Origin: Apoderus coryli
Taxonomy: Eukaryota; Arthropoda; Insecta; Coleoptera; Attelabidae
Assembly (NCBI GenBank): GCA_911728435.2
Contig: OU452207.1
Coordinates: 17,819,682-17,883,681, forward strand
Direction: 5' to 3'
Length of the DNA stretch: 64,000 nt
In this document: positions 20,768 to 29,784 of the stretch, one piece after another
How positions within the stretch are numbered: position 1 is the stretch's first letter
Layout of the letters: the number at the start of each line of letters is the position of its first letter
Position numbers and translations under genes: made by a program
Notes under the pieces: model-generated
What the model saw: only the letters and a program-made list of their open reading frames with translations
Told to the model about the DNA's origin: nothing
The model's database searches: none

Positions 20768-21776
20768 TTGTTGTTGGTTGTTGGTTAAAAAATGGGTTTC
20801 TTTGGATTTGGCTTGATCTTTGTTGGAAAAAGGGGTGTTTTTGTGTTGGAAAATTATTGTTAGGTTTCCATGAGAAGTTTTGATTGTTTGGTGGTTGTGA
20901 AATAAATGGTCTCATAGGAGTTTGGAAATTAGGTGTTGGAAAGGTTGGTCTAAAAGTTGGTTGTGCTGGTGTTAGATTGAAATTTGGTCTTGTATTTGGT
21001 ATAAAAGGTAAATTTGGTCTTATTGGAGTTAATCTTAGAGATGGTTTAAAATTATTTTGAGAATTTAGTGTATTACCACGATTTTGAAAATAAAAGAAAT
21101 TTTCTTCTTCTATAACTAAAGACATAGCCTTTTCTAAGCTGTCTGGGTTCCTAAGTCTAACATTATTTTGAACTTGTCCTGAGAGTCCTCGTATGAAAGT
21201 TTTCAAAGCTAAGTCGTCAAAATTGTTTATTTTGATTTGTCTTTCTTCAGTAGGTAATTGTAAAGAATTTAATTTAGAAATTAATAAACTTCTTGCATCT
21301 TGGCATCGCATTCCAAAATTGTATGGTGTTTCATTTTTATGGGGTCTTAAAGCTATTAAATCTTGTAACAAGCAATCTATGTTTCGTTGATCTCCAAATG
21401 AAAGAGTAAGTGCATTTTTTATTTCAGCCCATGTTTTTAATTCGATTCTGGATTCAATTAAACTGAGTGCACGACCTGTGAGTTTTCCTACTATTGTTCT
21501 CAAAATGAAACTATTTAATTGTATATTGGTTTCACTAGCAAAAGTTGCTATACGATTTTCACAATTTTCTAAAAATATGATAAGAGTATGAGGGTTTCCA
21601 TCGTATGACGGTATTGTATCGATGTAAAGCCTTAAAAATTGATAGTTTACCGGAGTACTTGCTGCTGGTCTAGTACTATTATTTGCTGTATTCATATTGA
21701 TATTATCAGAAAAACTATTTTCTAACAAACTAACTAATTGATCTACGTCAAAATTATTTTCATTGGGATTTGACAT
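20751..21776 (-). CDS. gag: Errantivirus Gag (main part, 341 aa)
   Basis: ATG at 21776, stop at 20751. The N-terminus has an acidic stretch (FDVDQLVSLLENSF). Residues about 45-240 form a helical capsid-like region with YDGNPHTLIIFLENCENRI, VGKLTGRALSLIESR, TWAEIKNALTLSFGD and FIRGLSGQVQNNVRLRNP, the usual Ty3/gypsy Gag landmarks. The rest is Pro/Asn/Phe-rich (RPNLPFIPNTRPNFNLTP) and stands in for a nucleocapsid without CCHC knuckles. Gag forms the particle that packages the RNA. It ends in a stop that overlaps the start of the next frame, so the C-terminal part seems separated. Confidence 0.9.
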   Translation of the reverse strand: MSNPNENNFDVDQLVSLLENSFSDNINMNTANNSTRPAASTPVNYQFLRLYIDTIPSYDGNPHTLIIFLENCENRIATFASETNIQLNSFILRTIVGKLTGRALSLIESRIELKTWAEIKNALTLSFGDQRNIDCLLQDLIALRPHKNETPYNFGMRCQDARSLLISKLNSLQLPTEERQIKINNFDDLALKTFIRGLSGQVQNNVRLRNPDSLEKAMSLVIEEENFFYFQNRGNTLNSQNNFKPSLRLTPIRPNLPFIPNTRPNFNLTPAQPTFRPTFPTPNFQTPMRPFISQPPNNQNFSWKPNNNFPTQKHPFFQQRSSQIQRNPFFNQQPTTNEATI

Positions 21777-21965
21777 AAATATTAAAAAGAATTATTACGT
21801 TAAAAATAATGGATTAAATGAAAATTATACTTAATACTATATATATAAAGGATTGACTTACAGTATTAGGAATAAGGAAAGCATCTGTTTTTCTTATTTG
21901 ATTGATTCTGGTTCGTTTTTTCTTTTCATCTTAACCTACGGCTTATTCTACTGCCAGCGGACTTG

Positions 21966-22160
21966 GCGATTTTTGTCCTCCTCCGTTGTCTGGTCTTTCA
22001 ACGTGTTGGCGATTTTTGTCCTCGACGTTGGCCTTTGGTTTGAAGCGATTTTTGTCTTCTTACCTCTGGACTTGAACGTTTCAACTTGTTTATCAAAAAC
22101 GTCGCGTTTTCTCGATTTTCACTCTTAACCGATGATTCGGAACGGTTCGCGATTTTTGTC
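21966..22160 (-). promoter_or_regulatory. Motif array in the errantivirus 5' leader
   Basis: The 12-mer GACAAAAATCGC (minus strand) occurs exactly four times, at 21966-21977, 22009-22020, 22045-22056 and 22149-22160, with a degenerate relative near 22112. It lies between the primer site and gag. The gypsy insulator occupies the same place and is also a cluster of short protein-binding sites, but with a different motif. A regulatory or insulator role is inferred only. Confidence 0.6.
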
Positions 22161-22238
22161 TTACCGCGAGTGAAGAATCTTGGTTTGAATATTCCGATTA
22201 ACCGTTGACACGGAAATTGTATGCTCCAATTTCAGAAT

Positions 22239-22256
22239 ATCCTACCGACTGCGCCA
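22239..22256 (-). promoter_or_regulatory. Errantivirus primer binding site (tRNA-Ser type)
   Basis: Minus-strand TGGCGCAGTCGGTAGGAT begins on the last base of the 5' LTR. It matches the primer site used by 297/17.6-group elements, complementary to the 3' end of an insect tRNA-Ser. Confidence 0.85.
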
Positions 22257-22491
22257 GTTTTCTTCGTGGTCGAAGAGACAACGTTTTTAAAAAACTAAGT
22301 TAAAAGTTATTTTTGAGAAATGTCTTTAATAGGACTGTTCATCTCTACGTCTTGTACAAATCTAAATATTATTATATGGTAAAATACAACAATAATGAAA
22401 TAAAAGCAAACATAAGCAAAAATAAGTACATAATGATAAGTGTAATATAATCTTAATTAATAACAACGTAAGGGTTTCTTAATATATAACT
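22256..22491 (-). repeat. Errantivirus 5' LTR (236 bp)
   Basis: Starts AGTTATATATT at 22491 and ends AAAACT at 22256 on the minus strand. TGCG follows at 22492-22495, matching the duplication left of the other LTR. Confidence 0.93.
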
Positions 22492-22746
22492 TGCGTCAGC
22501 ATTATGCAAATTTGATTATCAAGGTAGTTCTCTTATTAAAAATGAAAGTGGTTTTCAAAATGTATGCGATCAATTGCAATTATTTTACAGGATGAAATGG
22601 GTTTTCGATTTTATATAAATATCAAGTTTTTTTAAATATTATTTATTAGTTGAATCATCCTAAAAGTTTAAGTTAGCATAACATTAGTAGAAAATAATAA
22701 TAATATAACTTAAACTTTGTGATACATAGTACTCAAAAGTCGCTTG

Positions 22747-23191
22747 TACTTGATGTGCAGGGCTTTCGTATAGAAAACAAGGGTTTCCAACCCAAAGAAC
22801 TTGCTGCATTCGATGGGGAGAAGATATCGCATTTTATTTTTAAACCACCGTATAGAATGGAACGTTTATCTGCAGAGGCTCAATGGATAACCATCATTGT
22901 ATACCTTGGAATGCTGGATATACTGAGGTACATTACTTTGGAAAAATTATCAAAAATTGTATAAATATTTACGATGATATTTATGTCAAGGGGCACGAAA
23001 AATGTTTATATTTTAAGAAATTTATGAACAAGCCTATTGTTGAGTTAAAGGAACAACCAGCATTATCCTTTGCGAATCCTAAGTGTTTCAATCATAGTAA
23101 AAATGTGTGTATGTGTGGATTAAGAGGGGATTTCGAATACAATCGGTGGCAGACCTATTTTTGCGCAACAATTCCACTAATACGTATCTGG
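22747..23191 (+). pseudogene. Unidentified conserved-looking protein fragment (DVQGF frame)
   Basis: Two plus-strand frames join across a frameshift near 22880. The first gives DVQGFRIENKGFQPKELAAF and FIFKPPYRMERLSAEAQW. The second gives CIPWNAGYTEVHYFGKII, IYDDIYVKGHEKCLYFKKFM and a Cys/His-rich end (NPKCFNHSKNVCMCGLRG). The D-x-Q-G and KELA spacing and the W(N)AG block recall a family of uncharacterised arthropod proteins, perhaps with an exonuclease or RNase H-like fold. I do not know its function and give no name. The single frameshift and the lack of an ATG suggest a dead copy or one exon of a gene. Confidence 0.4.
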
Positions 23192-23600
23192 TAGCAAAAT
23201 TTTTTATAGGGTGTTAAAGAGTAAAGATAGGATTAGGTATTGAAGTATTTTGAAGTTAAAATATTGGATAGTTAGTTCAAAAACAGAGTTAGAAAATCAT
23301 CATATTTCGCTTTGCAGGCATATTTTTGCGCAGGGTAATCTCCAGTAAGACATATCGGCTAGCAAAAATTTTCATAAGGTTGTAAAGACAAAAAATGGGA
23401 TTAGGTAATGAAGTATTTTCAGGCGGAAATATTAAATAATTAACTCATAAATTTAATTCAAACATGGGTAATTTTTTCAAATTTACAGACATATTTTTGT
23501 GGATGAAAATCTCCACTAATACATATCTGGTAGCAAAAATTTGAATAGGGTTTTAAAGGCTAAGGTTGGGATTAGGTAATGAGGTATTTTGAGGCCACAA
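23149..23600. repeat. Tandem repeat, three units of about 165-171 bp
   Basis: Units begin at 23149, 23314 and 23485 with (A/G)CAGRC(A)TATTTTTG, followed by TCTCCACTAATACATATC, TGGTAGCAAAAATTT and GGGATTAGGTAATGA(A/G)GTA. Copies differ by scattered substitutions. The first unit starts inside the end of the DVQGF frame. Confidence 0.75.
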
Positions 23601-23655
23601 CTCTAATTCTAATTAATTTATATATTTTTTTATTTTTATATACACAATAATACAA

Positions 23656-24096
23656 CTATACATCTTCATTTTCTGCACTGCTATTATTTTCTGGAATGGA
23701 ATAATTGAATTTGTATTGCATGATGATATCTGTTGGTAGATATTGTATTGCAGCAACTGGATACCGCTCTAATCCAAGATTGATCTTTTCCATACAAAAA
23801 TTATCCAATGTAGTGTGACCATCCATTAATTCGCAAGAAACCTCACAACCTTGACTAAACTTGTCAGCTTCTAACAATACATTTGTTACTGCAATAGGAT
23901 CAAAACATATATTCTGATCGTAATTTGCCGCATGTATTCTATCGAACTCTAGATCGTGTAATTCAGCCGCAATCCGACTCACAGCAGATGGCAAATCAAC
24001 AACTTGTGGCCATTGGTCAGATGAATACGCCATCCACATTATTAAATTGATTTTATGTGATTTAAACTTTTGGTGGTAACTGACTATTTGATACAA
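23656..24096 (-). CDS. Hypothetical frame (up to 146 aa)
   Basis: An open minus-strand frame without stops, richest in ordinary composition at WPQVVDLPSAVSRIAAELHD and EADKFSQGCEVSCELMDGHT. It ends PENNSSAENEDV. No ATG opens it at its upstream end; the first ATGs are internal (MWMAYSS region). I recognise no domain. It could be a terminal exon or a TE accessory frame. Confidence 0.3.
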   Translation of the reverse strand: MYQIVSYHQKFKSHKINLIMWMAYSSDQWPQVVDLPSAVSRIAAELHDLEFDRIHAANYDQNICFDPIAVTNVLLEADKFSQGCEVSCELMDGHTTLDNFCMEKINLGLERYPVAAIQYLPTDIIMQYKFNYSIPENNSSAENEDV

Positions 24097-24165
24097 AATG
24101 TAGAACGTTTCATATGATCATTCTTATAATACATGAAGAGAGGGGAATAGATGTAGTCTGTCCTA

Positions 24166-24361
24166 CTTGTTTTATTACCTTCGTTCTTGTTACATATGCA
24201 TAAAAATGTTTGAGGTTCGTGACATTGTATACAAAAAACTTGTTTAATCTTCATGTATACAACGTATAACAAACTTGTCTTTATTTTCATTGTTGTTACA
24301 AATGCAACAAAATGTTCTATACTAAAAACTCGTTTTACAGTCATGTCTACAGCGTATACCA
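24166..24361. repeat. Tandem duplication, about 100 bp units
   Basis: CTTGTTTTATTACCTTCGTT...GTATACAACGTATAAC (from 24166) is repeated with changes as CTTGTCTTTATTTTCATTG...CTACAGCGTATACC (from 24274). No coding signal. Confidence 0.55.
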
Positions 24362-24654
24362 ACTAGCGCGCTAAGCCACAGTTTAATATACAGTTTCTTC
24401 ACCTCGTGTCGGCACCTTTGATATATCTGTCTTAAAAGCAATTCGCCGCCGCTTATAGTTATAGATAGTGTCTTGTAGTATATATAGATATAGTATAATA
24501 TAGTAGCGGGCCAGAATGTGGCTGGGATTGCGACGAGTCGATGCCCTTTTTAACGTCTACTGACCGTTCTTATCTATAGTTATTATTCTATGGCTAAGCC
24601 TATCCTTTGTAAATAAACATCATGAGTTCAAATCCCACAAAAATCTTTTTTTAA

Positions 24655-24775
24655 AACTCCCAATACCCCACGTCCAATACCTTTCATCCAATACCCACAA
24701 TCAAATTTTTATAACCCAACCCACAATTCTTGGACAACCCGCCCACCTCCATCACCCAATACCCACCACCAGATC
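24655..24775. repeat. C-rich short-motif cluster (CCAATACCC)
   Basis: CCCAATACCC, GTCCAATACC, ATCCAATACCCAC and ACCCAATACCCACC recur within about 120 bp in an otherwise AT-rich area. This is a degenerate simple repeat of unknown role. Confidence 0.5.
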
Positions 24776-24840
24776 GTGACGGCATAGTATATCTACTGGT
24801 TTCTAAACACAAACGGATCAATTTTTCATTGTGTCACTTA

Positions 24841-25390
24841 AATGCTAGATCCTTTACAGCCAACTGATATACGTGAAGTTCCCCATATTACTATTAGCAT
24901 ACCAGGTTATTTGTTGCTACGGGAAGATCGAGCTGGTGGCGGCATTGCAATTTATGTTCGAAATATTTTTTATGTATAGCCATATGTCGGGGGAGAATTT
25001 TCTTGTATGCATAAAGTTAAACGCAATTAACATAATTCTTGCGACTTTTTATTGCTCCAGCAGGGTTTGTTCGATCTCGGAATCTGTTCATATATATCAT
25101 GACATTATTTCTTGTTTAATCATGTAGTAGTTACCGATGATTTTAATATTAATCTTATGGCTGTTACTCACCCGGTCAGCGCGTGTTTCAATGCGTATAA
25201 CTTTTTACAAGTGATTCCATGAGTCCACTAGAGTAACGTCAACAACAGCAAATTTATTAGATCCTATATTTGTTAATTTATCCACAGCGGTGTTGAGACC
25301 TGACACAATTAATACGGATCACATTTCTGACCACAGCCTTGTGTTTTGTGAGTTTTCCTCCTCATTCCATCAGGATATGAATCAAGTCAA
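24841..25390 (+). pseudogene. LINE AP-endonuclease domain remnant
   Basis: Frames interrupted by stops and shifts give PGYLLLREDRAGGGIAIYVR, then TDDFNINLMAVTHP (GDFN block) and TDHISDHSLVFCEF (SDH block). These are ordered motifs of the APE-type endonuclease at the N-terminus of LINE ORF2, which nicks target DNA. No reverse transcriptase follows; the copy is cut off near 25.4 kb. Confidence 0.75.
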
Positions 25391-25945
25391 TTGATATGAA
25401 ATTTATTATATGGATAATGTAGATAATAAGATTTCGTTTTTATCTAACTCTTTGCTTAGTATCTTTGATGTTCATGCTTCTGTTTCGTTTGGGAAAGTTT
25501 GCCCATGTGTCCCGTAAGATAGACAAGTTGAATTGTCTTGTTTTTACCTATAAACTTCTAAAATGTAATGCGTCCAGATATTTAACATGTTAATATTTCG
25601 TAGTCAAACAAATATTAGATTGAATGCCACAGCACGAACAACTTTACGAAAGACCGCCATTTTGTAAAGTTGTTCGTAATGGTTTGCTAAACAGTCAATT
25701 AGATTCTTCCTCATTTGTTCACTTTTAATCATAGATGACTTTTTGTTAATAATTCAGTATGTTTAATTAGGAATTGTTTATCTCTTTCTGTTTTAAATAA
25801 AAATAGTGTAAACTTTATTGTATTTACGAGATCCTTTTAATTTTTTTAAGTTACTATTGTTATTGTATTATTTTTATTATTTCCAATAATGAGGCCTGCT
25901 TGTATTAAAACTAAAGTACCCAAAAAATGAGTTAAATCCGTGTTG
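25391..25945. other. AT-rich stretch, nothing recognised
   Basis: No open frame or repeat with support between the LINE remnant and the start of the next mariner copy. Confidence 0.4.
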
Positions 25946-26590
25946 TACAGGGTGTTTTATAAACAAATTTATAAAAATGATCATCAATGGAGTGTCTTTA
26001 TTTTACAATATACTCGTATACCAAAATTCTACTAACAAAAGTTGTTTAGAATACAATTTTATATCTCCGTACCAAATTTCCGGAACTTAAAACCATATTT
26101 TTGGAAAAAATACTTTTTTGCAATAATTAGTATTTTAATTTGAATCATATGACAAACACTGCGTAAATAGTAAAACAAATATTACTAATTAATTAAAATT
26201 AGTTAGAAGTGTAAAGTAGGCTAACGATTAGAGAAAAAGTTATAGAAGAGAAATATTTTCATCATTTTATAATTTTCTCAGATGAATCCACATTCACAAC
26301 CAATGGTTTTGTGTCATCACAAAATTGTCGGTATTGGTCGTATCACATTGGAGTTATTGGACCTTATTTCATTGAGCGAAGGTTAAACCAGCACATTTAC
26401 TTAGAGATTCTTGAAAGATTTTCTTAGGAACATCTTCATAATTTTAGAAATATGCCTTTAATTCATTTTCAACACGACGGTTGCCCTAGTCACTCCACAG
26501 AAGCAGTTTATCAGAGGTCAAATTTAAGTTTTGGAGACAATTGGATTGCCAGAAATGGACCGATCAAGTAGCCGCCGAGATCTCCTTGCT
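25946..26590 (+). pseudogene. Mariner-like element remnant with transposase pieces
   Basis: TACAGGGTGTTTTATAAA at 25946 is the typical outer end of an insect mariner-like element after its TA target. From 26270 the frames give FSDESTFTTNGFVS, NCRYWSYHIGVIGPYFIE, IHFQHDGCPSHSTEAVYQRS and NWIARNGPIK followed by PPRSP. These are the first two catalytic Asp blocks and the WPPRSPDL region of a DDE transposase. Stops interrupt the frame at about 26428 and 26570. The 3' part and right terminal repeat are missing, replaced by another repeat near 26590. Confidence 0.8.
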
Positions 26591-26635
26591 GTAAAGAGAA
26601 TAAAAAGTAATTCCAAATGATTAAAATAATATTTC

Positions 26636-26826
26636 CACATGGAAGCCTGTCTGTCCGGGTGTCTGTATGTATTTTTACACGATGACGCAGTAGGAGTCGA
26701 GCACATGGAAGCCTGTCTGTCCGGGTGTCTGTATGTATTTTTACACGATGACGCAGTAGGAGTCGAGCCTACTGCGTCATCGTGTAAAAATACATACAGA
26801 CACCCGGACAGACAGGCTTCCATGTG
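26636..26826. repeat. Tandem plus inverted 66-bp repeat (foldback)
   Basis: A 66-bp unit (CACATGGAAGCCTGTCTGTC ... GACGCAGTAGGAGTCGAG) occurs twice in tandem (26636-26701, 26702-26767), then once inverted (26768-26826). The second and third copies form a perfect 59-bp stem with the loop AGTCGAG. The inverted arm continues into GTCGTCTGAGATG and a tail shared with the dispersed repeat at 33.9-34.2 kb and 40.0-40.3 kb. Confidence 0.85.
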
Positions 26827-27134
26827 GAAATATTCTTAGTCGTCTGAGATGACTTCAAATTGGTTAGATCTGTCTATATCTCAATTTTTAGCGCGTTCCC
26901 AGTGGTTAATATAATGTATTGACTTAACTAAGTCAACTGAAAAGAAAATCAGAAATAGAAAAAATATATATACATCTGTAAATGACTATAAATTACAATA
27001 CGTAATTGTGGAACATGTTGGAAAATGGTCAACGACAATATTCTGATGTTTTATGTCTTTTCTTTCTTTTTTTTATTACTCTAAGAGGTTTTTAATAAAT
27101 TTGTTAAAAAGAAATTGTAAAAACGATAAGCTAT

Positions 27135-27972
27135 TGTCACATTAATAAAAATATTGCATCCGGTCAAACTAGCTATTTTACGCTGATTAATAATTTTTAA
27201 AAGTTCATCAAAGTTTATACAAGTTCATGACTTTAACATCGGGATTGTACCTAATAGACAAATTGCAAAGTCAGCAAAAAACGGTACGACCAATGCTAAC
27301 AATAGACAATTGCATTGGTCAATATTCGAAAGAGTGGAGATAATCAAAGGTTATAAATTTTAACGCAACAGGAAAAACGAGGTCTTCTCTCCAAACTTCG
27401 GTGAAGTAAACTTCGGGTCCTAGAAGCACTAATTCCCCCCGTTGGGTATAGTGTCTTAAGATTTATAGTTTATTTTAACGCGAATTAATATTATTAGTAG
27501 CTACATTAAATATTTATAATTTTAACCATTTTATTTACGCGAACGAAATATCAGCTGTGTCGTCAAAAAATGATTGTAATGTAAGTACGCACTTTTGATT
27601 ATTATAATTGTTGATTTTTAAACTTGTCCTTTTTTATTAAATTGATTTTTGTACATTTTTTAAATAATTAAATAAATAATAGTTAGTAATATTCTTCTGA
27701 CTTTCCTTTTATTTTTAATATAGTTTCTTTCAATTTAATCAAATAACTATTAACTGAGAGACGCCGCTCAAATACAGACCGTCACTCGTTTACGAGGGAG
27801 AATCAATAAGATCCTCTTTCGTGAGCGTGATGTAAGTGGGCGATTCTCGAGTAGCTAAACAAGTCAAGCGAGTTAATTTTTAATTATTATAATTATTAAT
27901 AGTTTTTAATACTTATTTTTTTCCATGAAATTGATACTTCTTATCTGATAAAAATTTATTTTATTTGTGACA
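27135..27972 (+). repeat. Left LTR of the head-to-head element (838 bp)
   Basis: Begins TGTCACATTAAT and ends TTTGTGACA, an inverted terminal pair. Compared with the two other LTR copies it lacks about 12 bp just after TGTCACA. The next bases, TGGTGGAGGCGCTAAACC (27973-27990), begin with TGG as a primer binding site should; I cannot name the tRNA. Confidence 0.75.
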
Positions 27973-28387
27973 TGGTGGAGGCGCTAAACCACTACATTAT
28001 ATGACGGCTTGTGGAACGTTAAGTTTCTCAATTTTTTTCTGGAAAAAGGACATGTTGTGTAATAATAAGATTTGTTATATATTTTTTTTTACTATTTAAT
28101 TATTGAGTGTTTATTTTACAAAGTATTTTCTGATATTTACCCGTGCGGTTTAAAAAATTTAATATCTCCTAGTTTATTATTTTTTTTTTATTATTTATTT
28201 TTGGCAGTATTGATTTGTTTTTATTTTTTCATCCGAGATGATTTATTATTTGGAGATTTTGATTTTACCAGAGAGAATATATATTTTTTATTTACATAGC
28301 TTCGATAAAATCAAGTATAATATATAAGAATTTTATTCTTATTATTATTAACTATAATACCCACTGACAAACCTTATAATAAACAAG

Positions 28388-29313
28388 ATGTACACTACGA
28401 TTTTGGAAGCAAGGAGCGCTGCAAAAGCCCCAGCGATCCCCAGTTTTATTAGCCCACCAACTTACCACCCCAGCCAAGGATCAGCAACAACATTTATGGG
28501 GAATTATGAAAGGACGGCCGTAGCAAATGCATGGGATAATACTCTCAAAATTTCATACTTGGGCTCATTTTTAGAAGGAGCGGCAAATGTACGGTACAGG
28601 ATGTACCTAGAGGATTCGGCAAACCACCAAAAAACGTGGCAACAAATTACCGACGATTTTATACAAGGATTTGAAGATCCGGATATAACGGCTAACCAAC
28701 TAAGACGGCTGGAGAATAGGAAACAAAAAGAAGATGAAAAAGTAAAGGATTATTTCTACGAATTAAAATTTATACACTATGAATACGACGCTACCATGAA
28801 TGAAGATAAATTCATTACACATTTTGAGAATGGTTTATCCCCGTCGGCTAAGTACCATTATTACTGGCTGACACATGCCCCTAATAAGAGACCAACGACA
28901 TTCGAAGAAGTGAAGGAACTGGCGATAACTATTGACAACGCCCCTGTAAATTGTACCCAAGAACCAACCCCGAGAAGATATATGCCCCAACCTAATGTAA
29001 GTTACCGCTGGGATACCAGCTCCAAATAACAGACGTTTTGAGAAACCGACCCCTACCTATAATAATAATACCTCTAATCATAATAATAATATTCCTAGAC
29101 AATATAGTAACGCGGGTAATCCTAGGCCAGGTTATAATAATTATAATAACCCCCCAAGAAGATTGAACAGCGGTAATCAACCGGCCACCCCCGGGAACAA
29201 TTTCCCTAAAACAAGGACAAATGACAACCGCCCTCTATGTCATTCTTGTAACCGACCAGGACACTACGAGGCTGGGTGCCCAAATGGAAGAGGACGACGA
29301 AACTAAAGCACCC
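28388..29313 (+). pseudogene. gag: Ty3/gypsy-like gag with a frameshift
   Basis: The ATG at 28388 opens 213 codons with MGNYERTAVANAWDN, YLGSFLEGAANVRYRMYLE and TDDFIQGFEDPDITANQLRR, a Gag capsid-like region. A stop ends it at 29029. From about 29010 the +1-offset frame continues in the expected style, first an Asn/Pro/Arg-rich spacer, then a CCHC zinc knuckle CHSCNRPGHYEAGC (about 29238-29279) and a stop at 29313. A small indel near 29010 has therefore split gag. The knuckle would bind the element RNA. Confidence 0.8.
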
Positions 29314-29344
29314 TGTCGTCATTAACACTTCGAAGGGGTGTAAT

Positions 29345-29551
29345 ATGACTAACAAAAATAATATATTAACACCATTAATTAAATTAAAAATAGTCAATGG
29401 TAACACCGTGGCAATCATTGATACAGGTAGCGTCAAAAATATACTAAGATGTGACTATATAAAAAATTTTAATGCAACCGCTACTAGAAGAAATTTATCA
29501 ACGGTAGGAGGTCATAAAATCCCTATTTTAGGCGAAGGCAAAATTAATTAA
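29345..29551 (+). pseudogene. Retropepsin fragment of the head-to-head element
   Basis: The frame gives LIKLKIVNGNTVAIIDTGSV, KNILRCDYIKNF and VGGHKIPILGEGKI. AIIDTGS carries the catalytic Asp of an LTR-element protease. It is cut off by the junction with the inverted LTR at about 29548. Reverse transcriptase, RNase H and integrase are not present, so this copy must have depended on another element. Confidence 0.75.
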
Positions 29552-29780
29552 TAGACAAATTGCAAAGTCAGCAAAAAACGGTACGACCAATGCAATTGTC
29601 TATTGTTAGCATCGGTCGTACCGTTTTTTGCTGACTTTGCAATTTGTCTATTAGGTACAATCCCGATGTTAAAGTCGTGAACTTGTATAAACTTTGATGA
29701 ACTTTTAAAAATTATTATGAGCGTAAAATAGCTAGTTTGACCGGATGCAATATTTTTATTACAATATACCGGGTGTGACA
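29549..29780 (-). repeat. Inverted right LTR end with 44-bp hairpin
   Basis: From about 29609 this is the U3 end of the LTR in minus orientation, ending TGTGACA at 29780. Just before it a 45-bp piece of the same LTR stands in plus orientation (29549-29594), so the two form a palindrome: arms 29551-29594 and 29609-29652 (AATAGACAAATTGCAAAGTC and its complement). The strand switch lies at GACCAATGC, which is itself half of a small inverted repeat inside the LTR. Confidence 0.8.
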
Positions 29781-29784
29781 CTAT

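Larger units (their letters stand above)
14651..22491 (-). mobile_element. Complete errantivirus (gypsy-type endogenous insect retrovirus)
   Basis: 7.84 kb on the minus strand: LTR, primer site, gag, pol, env, polypurine tract, LTR. It is flanked on both sides by TGCG (14647-14650 and 22492-22495), a 4-bp target duplication. The LTRs start AGT and end ACT, use a tRNA-Ser-type primer site, and the element carries env, all typical of the 17.6/297/gypsy group. By eye the LTRs are identical except for a 4-bp AGTA duplication in the left copy, so the insertion is recent. The gag region is in two frames and env has an in-frame stop. Confidence 0.95.
27135..29780 (+). mobile_element. LTR element with inverted (head-to-head) LTR ends
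   Basis: The left end is an LTR in plus orientation (27135-27972). An internal region has gag and a partial protease (28388-29551). The right end (29549-29780) is the U3 end of the same LTR in opposite orientation. Both outer termini therefore read TGTCACA inwards. CTAT lies directly outside each end (27131-27134 and 29781-29784), so the rearranged molecule seems to have integrated as it stands. Most of pol is absent. A related solo LTR is at 9471-10543. Confidence 0.8.
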
